Shown here: in pieces, positions 1 through 7,165 of the stretch
How the letters are laid out: each line of letters begins with the position of its first letter
Numbering within the stretch: the first letter of the stretch is position 1
Assembly: GCF_017874035.1 (NCBI RefSeq)
Contig: NZ_JAGGKV010000040.1
Coordinates: 1-40,441, forward strand
From: Paenibacillus aceris
Lineage (GTDB): Bacteria > Bacillota > Bacilli > Paenibacillales > NBRC-103111
Direction: 5' to 3'
Length of the DNA stretch: 40,441 bases
Notes under the pieces: model-generated
What the model was told of the DNA's origin: nothing
What the model saw: the letters and a program-made list of their open reading frames with translations, nothing else
The model's database searches: none
Made by a program: the position numbers and the translations under genes

Positions 1-30
1 AGTTTTCAAGGCGCAAACTACGCTTTGACT

Positions 31-147
31 GTTTGGTGATGATGGCGGAGGGGACCCACGCGTTCCCATCTCGAACACGACCGTTAAGCCCTCCAACGTC
101 GATGGTACTTGAACCGCAGGGTTCTGGGAGAGTAGAACGTTGCCAAG
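31..147 (+). rRNA. rrf: 5S ribosomal RNA
   Basis: A full-length 5S rRNA of about 117 bases. The 5' end (GTTTGGTG) pairs with the 3' end (TTGCCAAGC) to form helix I. The conserved core CCATCTCGAACACG is present at 66-79. It is the last rRNA gene of an operon whose 16S and 23S genes lie upstream of the window. Exact ends are set by helix I pairing and could move by one or two bases. Confidence 0.95.
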
Positions 148-207
148 CAGTTCGCCCCTTGTGGGTATTTTTTGCCCCCGATCGCGCGCTGCGCCTGGGG
201 GAAGTTA

Positions 208-279
208 GGCCCGTTGGTCAAGTGGTTAAGACACCTCCCTTTCACGGAGGTAACAGGGGTTCGAGTCCCCTACGGGTCA
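208..279 (+). tRNA. tRNA-Glu (TTC anticodon)
   Basis: The acceptor stem GGCCCGT pairs with ACGGGTC (one G-T pair). The anticodon stem CCTCC/GGAGG encloses the loop CTTTCAC with anticodon TTC. The T-loop TTCGAGT is present. No CCA is encoded after the discriminator A. It is the first of six tRNAs following the 5S gene. The 60 bases between 5S and this tRNA hold a GC-rich inverted repeat (CCCCC at about 175-179 with GGGGG at about 197-201), possibly an RNA-processing hairpin. Confidence 0.95.
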
Positions 280-300
280 CTATTATTGCCTTAATATCAT

Positions 301-376
301 GAACGCTTAGCTCAGCTGGGAGAGCATTACCTTGACAGGGTAAGGGTCGGCGGTTCGATCCCGTCAGCGTTCACCA
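301..376 (+). tRNA. tRNA-Val (GAC anticodon)
   Basis: The acceptor stem GAACGCT pairs with AGCGTTC. The anticodon stem TTACC/GGTAA encloses TTGACAG with anticodon GAC. The T-arm is GGCGG-TTCGATC-CCGTC. The 3' CCA is encoded. It sits 21 bases after tRNA-Glu in the post-5S tRNA cluster. Confidence 0.95.
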
Positions 377-399
377 TTTAAACTGCTTTTTTCTAACGC

Positions 400-476
400 G
401 GAGCCGTGGTGTAGAGGCCTAACATGCCTGCCTGTCACGCAGGAGACCGCGGGTTCGAATCCCGTCGGCTCCGCCA
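400..476 (+). tRNA. tRNA-Asp (GTC anticodon)
   Basis: The acceptor stem GGAGCCG pairs perfectly with CGGCTCC. The anticodon stem CCTGC/GCAGG encloses CTGTCAC with anticodon GTC. The discriminator is G and CCA is encoded. Confidence 0.95.
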
Positions 477-496
477 TTTTCACCAAAATCAAACAA

Positions 497-572
<76 letters not shown>

Positions 573-589
573 TTTTTACAACATCATAT

Positions 590-665
<76 letters not shown>

Positions 666-666
666 C

Positions 667-746
667 GCGCGTATGGCGGAATTGGCAGACGCACTAGACT
701 TAGGATCTAGCGGGCGACCGTGGGGGTTCAAGTCCCTCTACGCGCA
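667..746 (+). tRNA. tRNA-Leu (TAG anticodon)
   Basis: A class II tRNA with an extended variable arm. The acceptor stem GCGCGTA pairs perfectly with TACGCGC. The anticodon stem CTAGA/TCTAG encloses CTTAGGA with anticodon TAG. The discriminator is A and no CCA is encoded. It ends the tRNA cluster. Confidence 0.95.
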
Positions 747-753
747 TCACGCA

Positions 754-789
754 AAAAGGTAAAACCATAAATGGTTTTACCTTTTTTTT
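754..789 (+). terminator. Rho-independent terminator of the rrn/tRNA operon
   Basis: A long inverted repeat (AAGGTAAAACCAT and ATGGTTTTACCTT around a two-base loop) is followed by eight T. It lies just after tRNA-Leu and should end the 5S-tRNA transcript. Confidence 0.93.
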
Positions 790-811
790 CGTTTCATTGC
801 GCAAGAAGAAA

Positions 812-844
812 GCTCATTTCCCCGATATATCAAAGGAAATGAGC
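812..844. other. Hairpin-forming inverted repeat
   Basis: GCTCATTTCC at 812-821 is the exact reverse complement of GGAAATGAGC at 835-844. It sits in the 310-base gap between tRNA-Leu and the GntR gene. It has no strong T-run, so it could be a weak terminator or part of the adjacent repeat. Confidence 0.5.
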
Positions 845-861
845 ATTTGGATTTTTGCTAA

Positions 862-998
862 ATAAGGGGAACGACAGACCCCTATTTACCCATTTAGAGT
901 AAATAGGGCCACATTTCCACTGAATCAAGATCCCGTAGTTCACCTTCAGAACGCGAACTCCCGTATTTCTCCGAAATAGCGTCCTGCAGCTGTTCCCG
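862..998. repeat. Dispersed intergenic repeat, copy 1
   Basis: A direct unit (GGGGAACGACAGACCCCTAT, about 866-885) is followed by an inverted unit (AAATAGCGTCCTGCAGCTGT, about 975-994), with degenerate fragments such as AAATAGGGCC at 901 between them. The inverted unit nearly matches AAATAGCGTCCTGTAGTTCC at 22731 elsewhere in this window. The element fills most of the space between the tRNA terminator and the end of the GntR gene. The short reading frame across it has no family likeness and is not called as a gene. Confidence 0.7.
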
Positions 999-1056
999 TA
1001 AGTCAATTGCTTCCACCAATCGAATACTCGCTATTGCTTTTGATTCAAGGCTGCCC

Positions 1057-1773
1057 CTACAAGGAGGCGTCCGTGGAGATTTTGGCAAGTTTCTGAATCA
1101 CTTGATCCACTTTATGAATATGCTGCGACATTCTATCCGCTGCAAGGGTTTCATCCTGGGCATCGATGGCATCTACAATGTCACGATGCTCTTGAAGAAG
1201 CTTTTCAGCGGATGCACGTTCAGCGAAAAACCATAGACGGCGAGAAGCCTTCATGCTCACCTGCAGGCGTTCTGTTAAAGACTCCATCATTCCGATCATG
1301 AGGGAATTGTGGGAGGCTTTGGCGATTTCCAGGTGAAAGCGAATGTCGGCTTGCTCGCTTTCTTCCTCGTTGCCCAGCGCCTTTTCCATCGTCTGAAGAA
1401 TGTCCCGAAGTGCCGCGACATTGGCATCCGTCCGCCGGCTTGCGGCAAGTGATGCGCAGCCGGCCTCGATGAATCTTCGCACTTCCTGCACCTCTTGCAG
1501 CGACTCGCTTTGATCGAAGAGGGACGTGCTGTCCACGGGCAGCGGATTGCTGACGAACGTGCCCCCGCCGTGTCTGATATCGACCCACCCGATCGCTTTA
1601 AGCGCGCTTAAAGCTTCACGGATCGTCGAACGCCCGACCTGAAAGCTCGCGGCGAGCTCAACAACGGTCGGCAGCTTGGAACCTGGCGCATAGGTTCCCG
1701 TCTCAATTTGCATTTTGATCTGCCCCATTACGATTTCCGAGCCCTTCTGCGGCCGTATCTGCTGAAATGCCAT
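1057..1773 (-). CDS. FadR-subfamily GntR transcriptional regulator
   Basis: A 238-residue DNA-binding regulator. Residues about 10-75 form the GntR winged helix (GSKLPTVVELAASFQVGRST then IREALSALKAIG and the wing HGGGTFVS). The rest is a helical FCD-type ligand domain. The length is typical of FadR/GlcC/LldR proteins. It is transcribed away from glcDF across a 119-base gap, the usual arrangement for a local regulator. By analogy with GlcC and LldR it probably senses glycolate, lactate or a related hydroxyacid and controls glcDF and itself. That role is inferred. A GGGGG ribosome site precedes the ATG. Confidence 0.9.
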   Translation of the reverse strand: MAFQQIRPQKGSEIVMGQIKMQIETGTYAPGSKLPTVVELAASFQVGRSTIREALSALKAIGWVDIRHGGGTFVSNPLPVDSTSLFDQSESLQEVQEVRRFIEAGCASLAASRRTDANVAALRDILQTMEKALGNEEESEQADIRFHLEIAKASHNSLMIGMMESLTERLQVSMKASRRLWFFAERASAEKLLQEHRDIVDAIDAQDETLAADRMSQHIHKVDQVIQKLAKISTDASL

Positions 1774-1839
1774 GCTAATTCCCCCATAAAAGATCTATAC
1801 ATCTATTCAATCATAAGCTAAAATATAAGAAAAGTCATC

Positions 1840-1853
1840 TGATCACATGATCA
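1840..1853. promoter_or_regulatory. Candidate operator for the GntR regulator
   Basis: TGATCACATGATCA, two TGATCA half-sites with a two-base spacer, lies in the divergent gap between the GntR gene and glcD, 40 bases before the glcD start. Position and symmetry suit an operator, but it does not closely match the textbook FadR box, so this is only a candidate. Confidence 0.4.
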
Positions 1854-1892
1854 CTTATAGAGTAAACATGAATAGTCCCGTGGGAGGCTGCT

Positions 1893-3308
1893 ATGCTGGA
1901 TAATCAAATTAGACAAAAACTGTTCAATATTGTAGGCGAAGCTTATTTCAAAGATGATATGGAGTCGCTCGTTACCCATTCTTACGATGGAACACCAATG
2001 CTCCAATCGCTGCCGGACGGCGTCATTTATCCAAAGGATACGGCGCAGGTTTCCGCGATTATGAAAGTGCTGAACGAGCACCGCATTCCGTTGATCAGCA
2101 GGGGCTCCGGCACGAATCTTTGCGGCGGAACGGTTCCCGTTCAAGGCGGCATTGTGATGGTGATGCACCGGATGAACGCAATCCTTGATATTGATATGCA
2201 GAATCTGACGGCGACCGTGCAGCCGGGTATCATTACGAAGCAATTCATCGAGCACATTGAGAGTCTGGGCTTATTTTATCCGCCTGATCCAAGCTCTATG
2301 GCTATCTCAACTATTGGCGGGAATATAGCGGAGTGCTCCGGAGGTCTTCGCGGTCTAAAATACGGCACGACTAAAGACTATGTGATCGGGTTGGAATGTG
2401 TATTGGCCAATGGCGAAATCATGCGCACAGGCGGCAAGCTGATGAAGGACGTGGCCGGGTATGATTTGACGAAGCTGCTGATCGGCTCGGAGGGTACGCT
2501 GGCGGTTATTACGGAAGCTACACTCAAGCTGATTCCGCCGCCAAAGTATAAGAAAACGATGCTGGCTATGTACAAAGATTTATACGGCGCAGCCCGCACG
2601 GTCTCCAAAATCATTGAAAGCCGCATCATCCCGGCAACGCTGGAATTCATGGATAATCCGACGATCCGCGTGGTGGACGACTTTGCGAAGTTAGGTCTTC
2701 CGCTGGATATGGCGGCGATCCTCCTGATTGAACAGGATGGCGATATGGAAATGGTAGAGCGGGACATTGCCCGCATTTCGGAAATTTGCCGCGAAGAGCA
2801 GGCAGATGAAGTCAGCATCGCGAGCAATCAAGAGGAAGCGCTGAAGCTTTTGACCGCTAGACGCAGCGCCTTCACTGCCCTTGCGCGTCTGCGTCCGACA
2901 ACGATTCTGGAGGATGCCACCGTACCGCGCTCCAAAATTGCCGACATGGTGCTGGAGATTAACCGAATCGCGGAGAAGCATGGTGTACAGATTTGCACCT
3001 TTGGGCATGCGGGAGACGGCAATCTTCACCCGACAGCAACCACCGATGCAAGAGATCATGATGAAATCCACCGAGTGGAAGCCGCTTTTGAAGAAATTTT
3101 TGAAGCCGCAATCCAGTTGGGAGGCACGATTACCGGTGAGCACGGTGTTGGGCTGGTTAAAGCCCCTTTCTTGGAATGGAAAGTAGGAAGCAGCGGCATC
3201 GCGATGATGAAAGGGATTAAAGACGTGTTCGACCCTCATCATTTACTGAATCCAGGTAAAATGTTTGCCAAAGAATCCAGACGCAGGGTGGTGATCGACC
3301 GTGGCTAA
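1893..3308 (+). CDS. glcD: Glycolate oxidase subunit GlcD (FAD-linked)
   Basis: A 471-residue FAD-dependent 2-hydroxyacid dehydrogenase subunit of the VAO/PCMH superfamily. It would oxidise glycolate (or D-lactate) to the 2-oxoacid and pass electrons to GlcF. The FAD-binding signature PLISRGSGTNLCGGT is at residues 66-80, with the second glycine-rich stretch IGGNIAECSGGLRG near 137-150. The C-terminal cap domain carries TFGHAGDGNLHP and TGEHGVGLVK, both typical of GlcD/LldD-type enzymes. The start is set by GGGAGG eight bases upstream. It overlaps glcF by eight bases, implying translational coupling. No glcE is present, as is common in Firmicutes. The substrate (glycolate versus D-lactate) cannot be decided from sequence. 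Confidence 0.93.
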   Translation: MLDNQIRQKLFNIVGEAYFKDDMESLVTHSYDGTPMLQSLPDGVIYPKDTAQVSAIMKVLNEHRIPLISRGSGTNLCGGTVPVQGGIVMVMHRMNAILDIDMQNLTATVQPGIITKQFIEHIESLGLFYPPDPSSMAISTIGGNIAECSGGLRGLKYGTTKDYVIGLECVLANGEIMRTGGKLMKDVAGYDLTKLLIGSEGTLAVITEATLKLIPPPKYKKTMLAMYKDLYGAARTVSKIIESRIIPATLEFMDNPTIRVVDDFAKLGLPLDMAAILLIEQDGDMEMVERDIARISEICREEQADEVSIASNQEEALKLLTARRSAFTALARLRPTTILEDATVPRSKIADMVLEINRIAEKHGVQICTFGHAGDGNLHPTATTDARDHDEIHRVEAAFEEIFEAAIQLGGTITGEHGVGLVKAPFLEWKVGSSGIAMMKGIKDVFDPHHLLNPGKMFAKESRRRVVIDRG

Positions 3309-4629
3309 AGGGGCAACTCTCCAGGAAACGCTAATTCAGAAGCTCGATTATAATCAATTGACGAACTGCATGCGCTGTGGCTTCTGCCTTCCTGTGTGTC
3401 CGACGTTTAAGGAAACAGGCATCGAGGCTGAATCTCCTCGCGGACGCATTTCACTTATGAAAGCAGCCGTGGATGGCATCATGGAACCGGGAATTTCCTT
3501 CGAGGATCAAATGAATCACTGCTTGGGCTGCCGCGCGTGTGAGCCGGCTTGTCCAGCGGATGTGAAATACGGGCAATTAATTGAGCAGGCCCGCGATGCG
3601 GTTGAAACCCATACGAAGCAGCATAGATGGTGGGTACGCGGCGTGCGCAAGGTGGTTTTCAAAGAGCTGTTCCCATCACAGCATAAAATGCGACTGCTGG
3701 GCTCAGGGATGCATTTTTATAAAAAATCAGGCTTGCAATCCGTTGTTCGAAAAACAGGCGTTGTCGGCTTATTTTCCAAGCAGCTGTCTGATATGGAGAA
3801 AATTCTCCCAGATGCTTCCGGAAAGGGTATTACACAGCTTCTCGGCACCTTCATCCCGGCCAAAGGCCAAAAGATTGCTACTGTCGGCATGTTCAGGGGC
3901 TGTTTGATGGATGTGATGTTCACCGAAACGAATATTAAAACCGTCAAGCTGCTGTCCGAAGCAGGCTTTGACGTTGTCATTCCGGAGACTCAGAACTGCT
4001 GCGGCGCCCTTCATGCGCACAGCGGTGAAAGCGATCAGGCCAAAATGTTGGCCAAGAACAACATCCGCGCTTTCCAAGAAGCCGGAGTAGACTATATTGT
4101 ATCAAATGCCGGTGGTTGTGGCGCGATTCTTGTCGAGTACGATCATTTGCTGCATGATGAGCCGGAATGGAAGGAATCTGCGGGTTGGTTCGCTGCGCGG
4201 GTGAAAGATATTTCAACTATTTTGGTAGAAAAGGGACGTCCGCTTCAGTTCGTAGAAAACCAAGCCGGTACGGCCTCTACCCGTGTGACGTATCAAGATT
4301 CCTGCCATTTGCGCAATGTAATGAAAGGCAGCAATTCGTCCAGACAATTGTTGAAAGAAGTAGGCAATGTCACCTTTGTCGAAATGAAAGACGCGGGCTC
4401 TTGTTGCGGATCAGCCGGTATTTATAATGTGACGCAGCCAGAAATGGCGAATCAAATTCTTGAAGGTAAAATGGTTAATGTGAATGCCACCGAAGCCAGT
4501 TACCTAGTGACCAGCAACCCCGGCTGCTTACTGCAAATGAAGCTAGGGATTGATAAGCATGGGCAAAAAGGTCAAATGGAAGCCGTCCATATTGCCGACT
4601 TTTTGTATGATCGTGTAGTAAAAAATTAA
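3301..4629 (+). CDS. glcF: Glycolate oxidase iron-sulfur subunit GlcF
   Basis: A 442-residue Fe-S electron-transfer partner of GlcD. Two 4Fe-4S motifs are visible near the N-terminus: C23-x2-C26-x2-C29-x3-C33 and C74-x2-C77-x2-C80-x3-C84. The C-terminal half has two CCG domains (NCCGALHAHSGE and SCCGSAGIYN), as in GlcF, LutA and heterodisulfide reductase HdrB. It starts with GTG inside the end of glcD. The pair probably works at the inner face of the membrane and feeds quinone. The absence of a LutB/LutC homologue nearby argues for GlcDF rather than an L-lactate LutABC complex. Confidence 0.93.
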   Translation: MAKGATLQETLIQKLDYNQLTNCMRCGFCLPVCPTFKETGIEAESPRGRISLMKAAVDGIMEPGISFEDQMNHCLGCRACEPACPADVKYGQLIEQARDAVETHTKQHRWWVRGVRKVVFKELFPSQHKMRLLGSGMHFYKKSGLQSVVRKTGVVGLFSKQLSDMEKILPDASGKGITQLLGTFIPAKGQKIATVGMFRGCLMDVMFTETNIKTVKLLSEAGFDVVIPETQNCCGALHAHSGESDQAKMLAKNNIRAFQEAGVDYIVSNAGGCGAILVEYDHLLHDEPEWKESAGWFAARVKDISTILVEKGRPLQFVENQAGTASTRVTYQDSCHLRNVMKGSNSSRQLLKEVGNVTFVEMKDAGSCCGSAGIYNVTQPEMANQILEGKMVNVNATEASYLVTSNPGCLLQMKLGIDKHGQKGQMEAVHIADFLYDRVVKN

Positions 4630-4642
4630 AGGAATGCTTTAC

Positions 4643-4685
4643 CTGCCAAGCAGGCTGATCTCGTTAGAGGCGGCTTGCTTTTTTG
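4643..4685 (+). terminator. Probable terminator after glcF
   Basis: CAAGCAGGC around 4648-4656 can pair imperfectly with GGCGGCTTG at 4669-4677, followed by a run of T to 4684. It lies 15-55 bases after the glcF stop. Confidence 0.6.
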
Positions 4686-4714
4686 TCCTTTCATGCCGCT
4701 GTTTCTGCATTTTT

Positions 4715-4742
4715 TTGGTAAGATAGAAGGAATGGATATAGA
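4715..4742 (+). promoter_or_regulatory. Weak candidate promoter for the epimerase gene
   Basis: TTGGTA at 4715-4720 and TATAGA at 4737-4742 are separated by 16 bases. The match is modest. The transcript would have a leader of about 110 bases containing a seven-codon reading frame (4784-4807). Confidence 0.35.
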
Positions 4743-4856
4743 CTCGGTATTTCGGGCTGAGTGAGGGCCGTGGAGGGTAATCTATGTCATTAAAGGAAAT
4801 GCTGTAGAGTGAACTTTTTATGCTTCATTTACGTTAGTAGTTGGGGGGATGTCTGC

Positions 4857-5786
4857 ATGAACATTCTAGTTACCGGGGGAGCCGGTTTTATTGGATCGCA
4901 TATCGTTGATGACTTGGTTCAGGCTGGGCATCATGTGCATATATTGGATAATTTGTCTACAGGGCTTAAAGAGAATGTCAATGCGAGCGCCGTTTTTCAC
5001 CATGGGGATTTACTGGATCACAGGCTTGCCGAAGTGTTCGCAGCTGCGCAGCCGGAGGTTGTCATACACCACGCGGCGCAAATCGATGTTCAGACCTCGC
5101 TTACGAATCCCTTAGTGGATGCCAAAATCAACATTTTGGGGACCATTGCCCTGCTGGAACAATGCCGTGAGCATGGCGTGAGGAAGTTGATTTACGCATC
5201 CTCTGCTGCGGTGTATGGGACTCCGCAATATTTGAGCATAGACGAAGCTCATCCGGTCAGGCCGTTATCCTTCTATGGTATATCCAAGCATACGCCGGAA
5301 CATTACATAGAAAACTTTGCTTTTCTTTATGGTATGGACTTTACAATCCTACGGTATGCGAATGTATATGGTGTTAGGCAGGACCCTAAAGGAGAGGGCG
5401 GGGTCGTCGCCGTTTTTGTAGACAAGCTTCTGGGAGGCAGGCAACCAGTCATTTATGGCAATGGGGAACAAACGCGGGATTTCATTTATGTCAAAGACAT
5501 CGTAAGCGCAAATAGGGCCGCCTTGGACAAAGGCAGCCGTGGAATTTACAATATTAGTTGCAATGAACAAACAAGTGTAAACGATCTTTTGAAGGAAATG
5601 TGTTCGATTTGCGGCAGCAGCTTTAACCCTTCCTACGAGCCTGCCCGCACCGGCGACATCGTTCACAGTCGGTTGGATAATCGCGCAGCGCTTAAGGCAC
5701 TCGGGTGGAGTCCCGCTTTCACGCTTAGGGACGGCTTGGGAGCAACCATTGCCTACTATAAAATGCAGTATCAAGCAGGATTTTAG
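4857..5786 (+). CDS. galE: UDP-glucose/UDP-GlcNAc 4-epimerase (GalE family)
   Basis: A 309-residue short-chain dehydrogenase/epimerase. The NAD-binding Rossmann motif TGGAGFIGSH is at residues 6-15. The catalytic Ser is in YASSAAVYG (S116) and the Tyr-Lys pair is Y140-x3-K144. RYANVYGVRQDP is the usual nucleotide-sugar epimerase motif. I chose the ATG at 4857 over an upstream GTG at 4809 because it follows GGGGGG at the right spacing and places the Rossmann motif at the N-terminus. Next to a Pel operon it probably makes UDP-GalNAc (or UDP-GlcNAc/GalNAc interconversion), since Pel contains partly deacetylated GalNAc-rich sugar. The substrate is inferred from context. It converges on the glycosidase gene, and the two ends overlap by four bases. 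Confidence 0.9.
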   Translation: MNILVTGGAGFIGSHIVDDLVQAGHHVHILDNLSTGLKENVNASAVFHHGDLLDHRLAEVFAAAQPEVVIHHAAQIDVQTSLTNPLVDAKINILGTIALLEQCREHGVRKLIYASSAAVYGTPQYLSIDEAHPVRPLSFYGISKHTPEHYIENFAFLYGMDFTILRYANVYGVRQDPKGEGGVVAVFVDKLLGGRQPVIYGNGEQTRDFIYVKDIVSANRAALDKGSRGIYNISCNEQTSVNDLLKEMCSICGSSFNPSYEPARTGDIVHSRLDNRAALKALGWSPAFTLRDGLGATIAYYKMQYQAGF

Positions 5787-6616
5787 TACACTTTTTTCGT
5801 GTACCCATCCGGAGCATCCATATGTATAAAATTCAACTTGCGAGCCTCTCTTCCGGGAGAGCTCTCTTTATGTAATGAGAGGGAAAAAACGGTTAATCCC
5901 TTCTTCTGTTCCTTTTGAAGCTTTTCCACGTTCGCCTTCATCCAGGTATCTTTCTTCCAATTGGCCCGCCAGTCTTCCCAAAGGAAGGCGTCGATAAGAG
6001 CGGCCGAATAATCCAGCGTTTCAAAGCCTCGATTTTGTATGATGGAGAGCTGTGGGTACTGTTTGCTCACGCTCTGGAGGAGGGTCACATAGGCTTCTCT
6101 CGTTTGCGTTTGGGCCGTTTTCTCTTTGATATAATCATCAATATCGCCAACGGTATCCAGGAAAACGCCATTCATCCCCTTGTCCGCTATTGAGGTTTGA
6201 ATTTCAGCTAAGAGCACTTCACGATAATGTGCATGCCTCAAATCCATTAAATAAGAGTTCCATTGTGGAAAATGGACGCGCTCACCCTTTTGCCAGTAGT
6301 AATCTTGTGACTGAAGATTTTTTGAACGCAGCTTGTTCCAGGCAGGCGTCTCCATGACGCTGAGGTAACCGATGACAAGGGTACCCTTCGATTGGATATC
6401 CTTGATTTGTTCCCTGGTGAAGAGTTGAGGTTCAATAATAATAAGATCCTTCGTCTTTAATTTGGCTATGGCCTGCACAGTAGGATTCCCATAGTAAAGC
6501 GAGTAATTTTTCACATGTTGAAAAGGGCCGTTAGCCTGTGCATGCTGTTTGAACAAAAACGAGAACAGCGTGATAGAAACGACTATCGCTGTCGTGAATG
6601 ACCAAGTCTTGCCCAT
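5783..6616 (-). CDS. Secreted TM1410/GH114-type glycosidase, probable stand-alone Pel hydrolase
   Basis: A 277-residue protein with an N-terminal signal or anchor (positive start, hydrophobic residues about 8-23, possible cleavage after AQA). The remainder looks like the TM1410/endo-alpha-1,4-polygalactosaminidase barrel: LIIIEPQLF (residues 58-66), VIGYLSVME (81-89), YLMDLRH (122-128), GVFLDTVGDIDDY (150-162) and FLWEDW near 223. D154 and acidic residues in the first and WED motifs are candidate catalytic groups. The Pseudomonas PelA hydrolase domain belongs to a related fold, and here it would be a separate gene facing the pel operon. It could trim or release Pel at the cell surface. That this is the Pel hydrolase is inferred from family and position. 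Confidence 0.82.
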   Translation of the reverse strand: MGKTWSFTTAIVVSITLFSFLFKQHAQANGPFQHVKNYSLYYGNPTVQAIAKLKTKDLIIIEPQLFTREQIKDIQSKGTLVIGYLSVMETPAWNKLRSKNLQSQDYYWQKGERVHFPQWNSYLMDLRHAHYREVLLAEIQTSIADKGMNGVFLDTVGDIDDYIKEKTAQTQTREAYVTLLQSVSKQYPQLSIIQNRGFETLDYSAALIDAFLWEDWRANWKKDTWMKANVEKLQKEQKKGLTVFSLSLHKESSPGREARKLNFIHMDAPDGYTKKVY

Positions 6617-6691
6617 CGTTTATACTGTCCTTCCTTAATATCCAAATTTGCTTACATTATATGATAAAAAATGACAGAGATATAGATAAAG

Positions 6692-6719
6692 TTGACGTAA
6701 CAGAGCAATGCTATATTAT
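6692..6719 (+). promoter_or_regulatory. Promoter of the pel operon
   Basis: TTGACG (6692-6697) and TATTAT (6714-6719) are separated by 16 bases, 29 bases before the response-regulator ATG. The AGGAG ribosome site is at 6734-6738. The 131-base gap is shared with the divergent glycosidase gene. Confidence 0.65.
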
Positions 6720-6747
6720 GCGCGCCAATCGTTAGGAGCTGACATCT

Positions 6748-7149
6748 ATGAATCACTTAGCCATTGTGGACGATGATTTCGTACTGCTCAATTTTTTGAA
6801 AGAGCTATTCGAAGCCAAAGGGCTGCATGTCTCGGCTTTCGAAGATCCCGTTCAGGCATTGCCAGCTATCAAAGAAATAGAGCCGGATGTCGTGTTAGCG
6901 GATGTGCTTATGCCTGAGATGAACGGATTTGATTTTTGCCGAGCACTCCGTTCGGACAAAGCCTTTACGAGAACACCGATATTTCTGATGAGTGCAAAGC
7001 ATTCGATCGGTGAATTGTCGAAATCGATGATGGCCGGAGCGGACGATTACTTTATTAAGCCTTTTCAAACGGATGATATTTATACGCAAATGCTGCAAAC
7101 CTATACGAAAAAAAATAATCCGATCGTGATTAAACCCAGCGATGGTTAG
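6748..7149 (+). CDS. Receiver-only response regulator heading the pel operon
   Basis: A 133-residue single CheY-like receiver domain with no output domain. The acidic pocket is D8-D9-D10, the phosphoacceptor is D52 (VVLADVLMPEMNG), the switch Ser is S82 and the conserved lysine is K104 (YFIKPF). All the active-site residues are intact, so it should be phosphorylated by a histidine kinase, though none is encoded here. The stop is 16 bases before pelD and the gene order is collinear, so it is almost certainly cotranscribed. It may act by protein contact with PelD or another Pel membrane protein, or serve a remote kinase. The target is unknown. Confidence 0.92.
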   Translation: MNHLAIVDDDFVLLNFLKELFEAKGLHVSAFEDPVQALPAIKEIEPDVVLADVLMPEMNGFDFCRALRSDKAFTRTPIFLMSAKHSIGELSKSMMAGADDYFIKPFQTDDIYTQMLQTYTKKNNPIVIKPSDG

Positions 7150-7165
7150 TTTGGAGGAAGCCTGA

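Noticed and set aside
894..1088. A 64-residue minus-strand reading frame
   Set aside because: It runs through the dispersed repeat and the end of the GntR gene, has no ribosome site and no family likeness.
4630..4856. c-di-GMP (GEMM) riboswitch ahead of the epimerase
   Set aside because: I looked for the conserved GEMM core and tetraloop receptor and did not see them. The Pel locus's c-di-GMP input seems to be through PelD.
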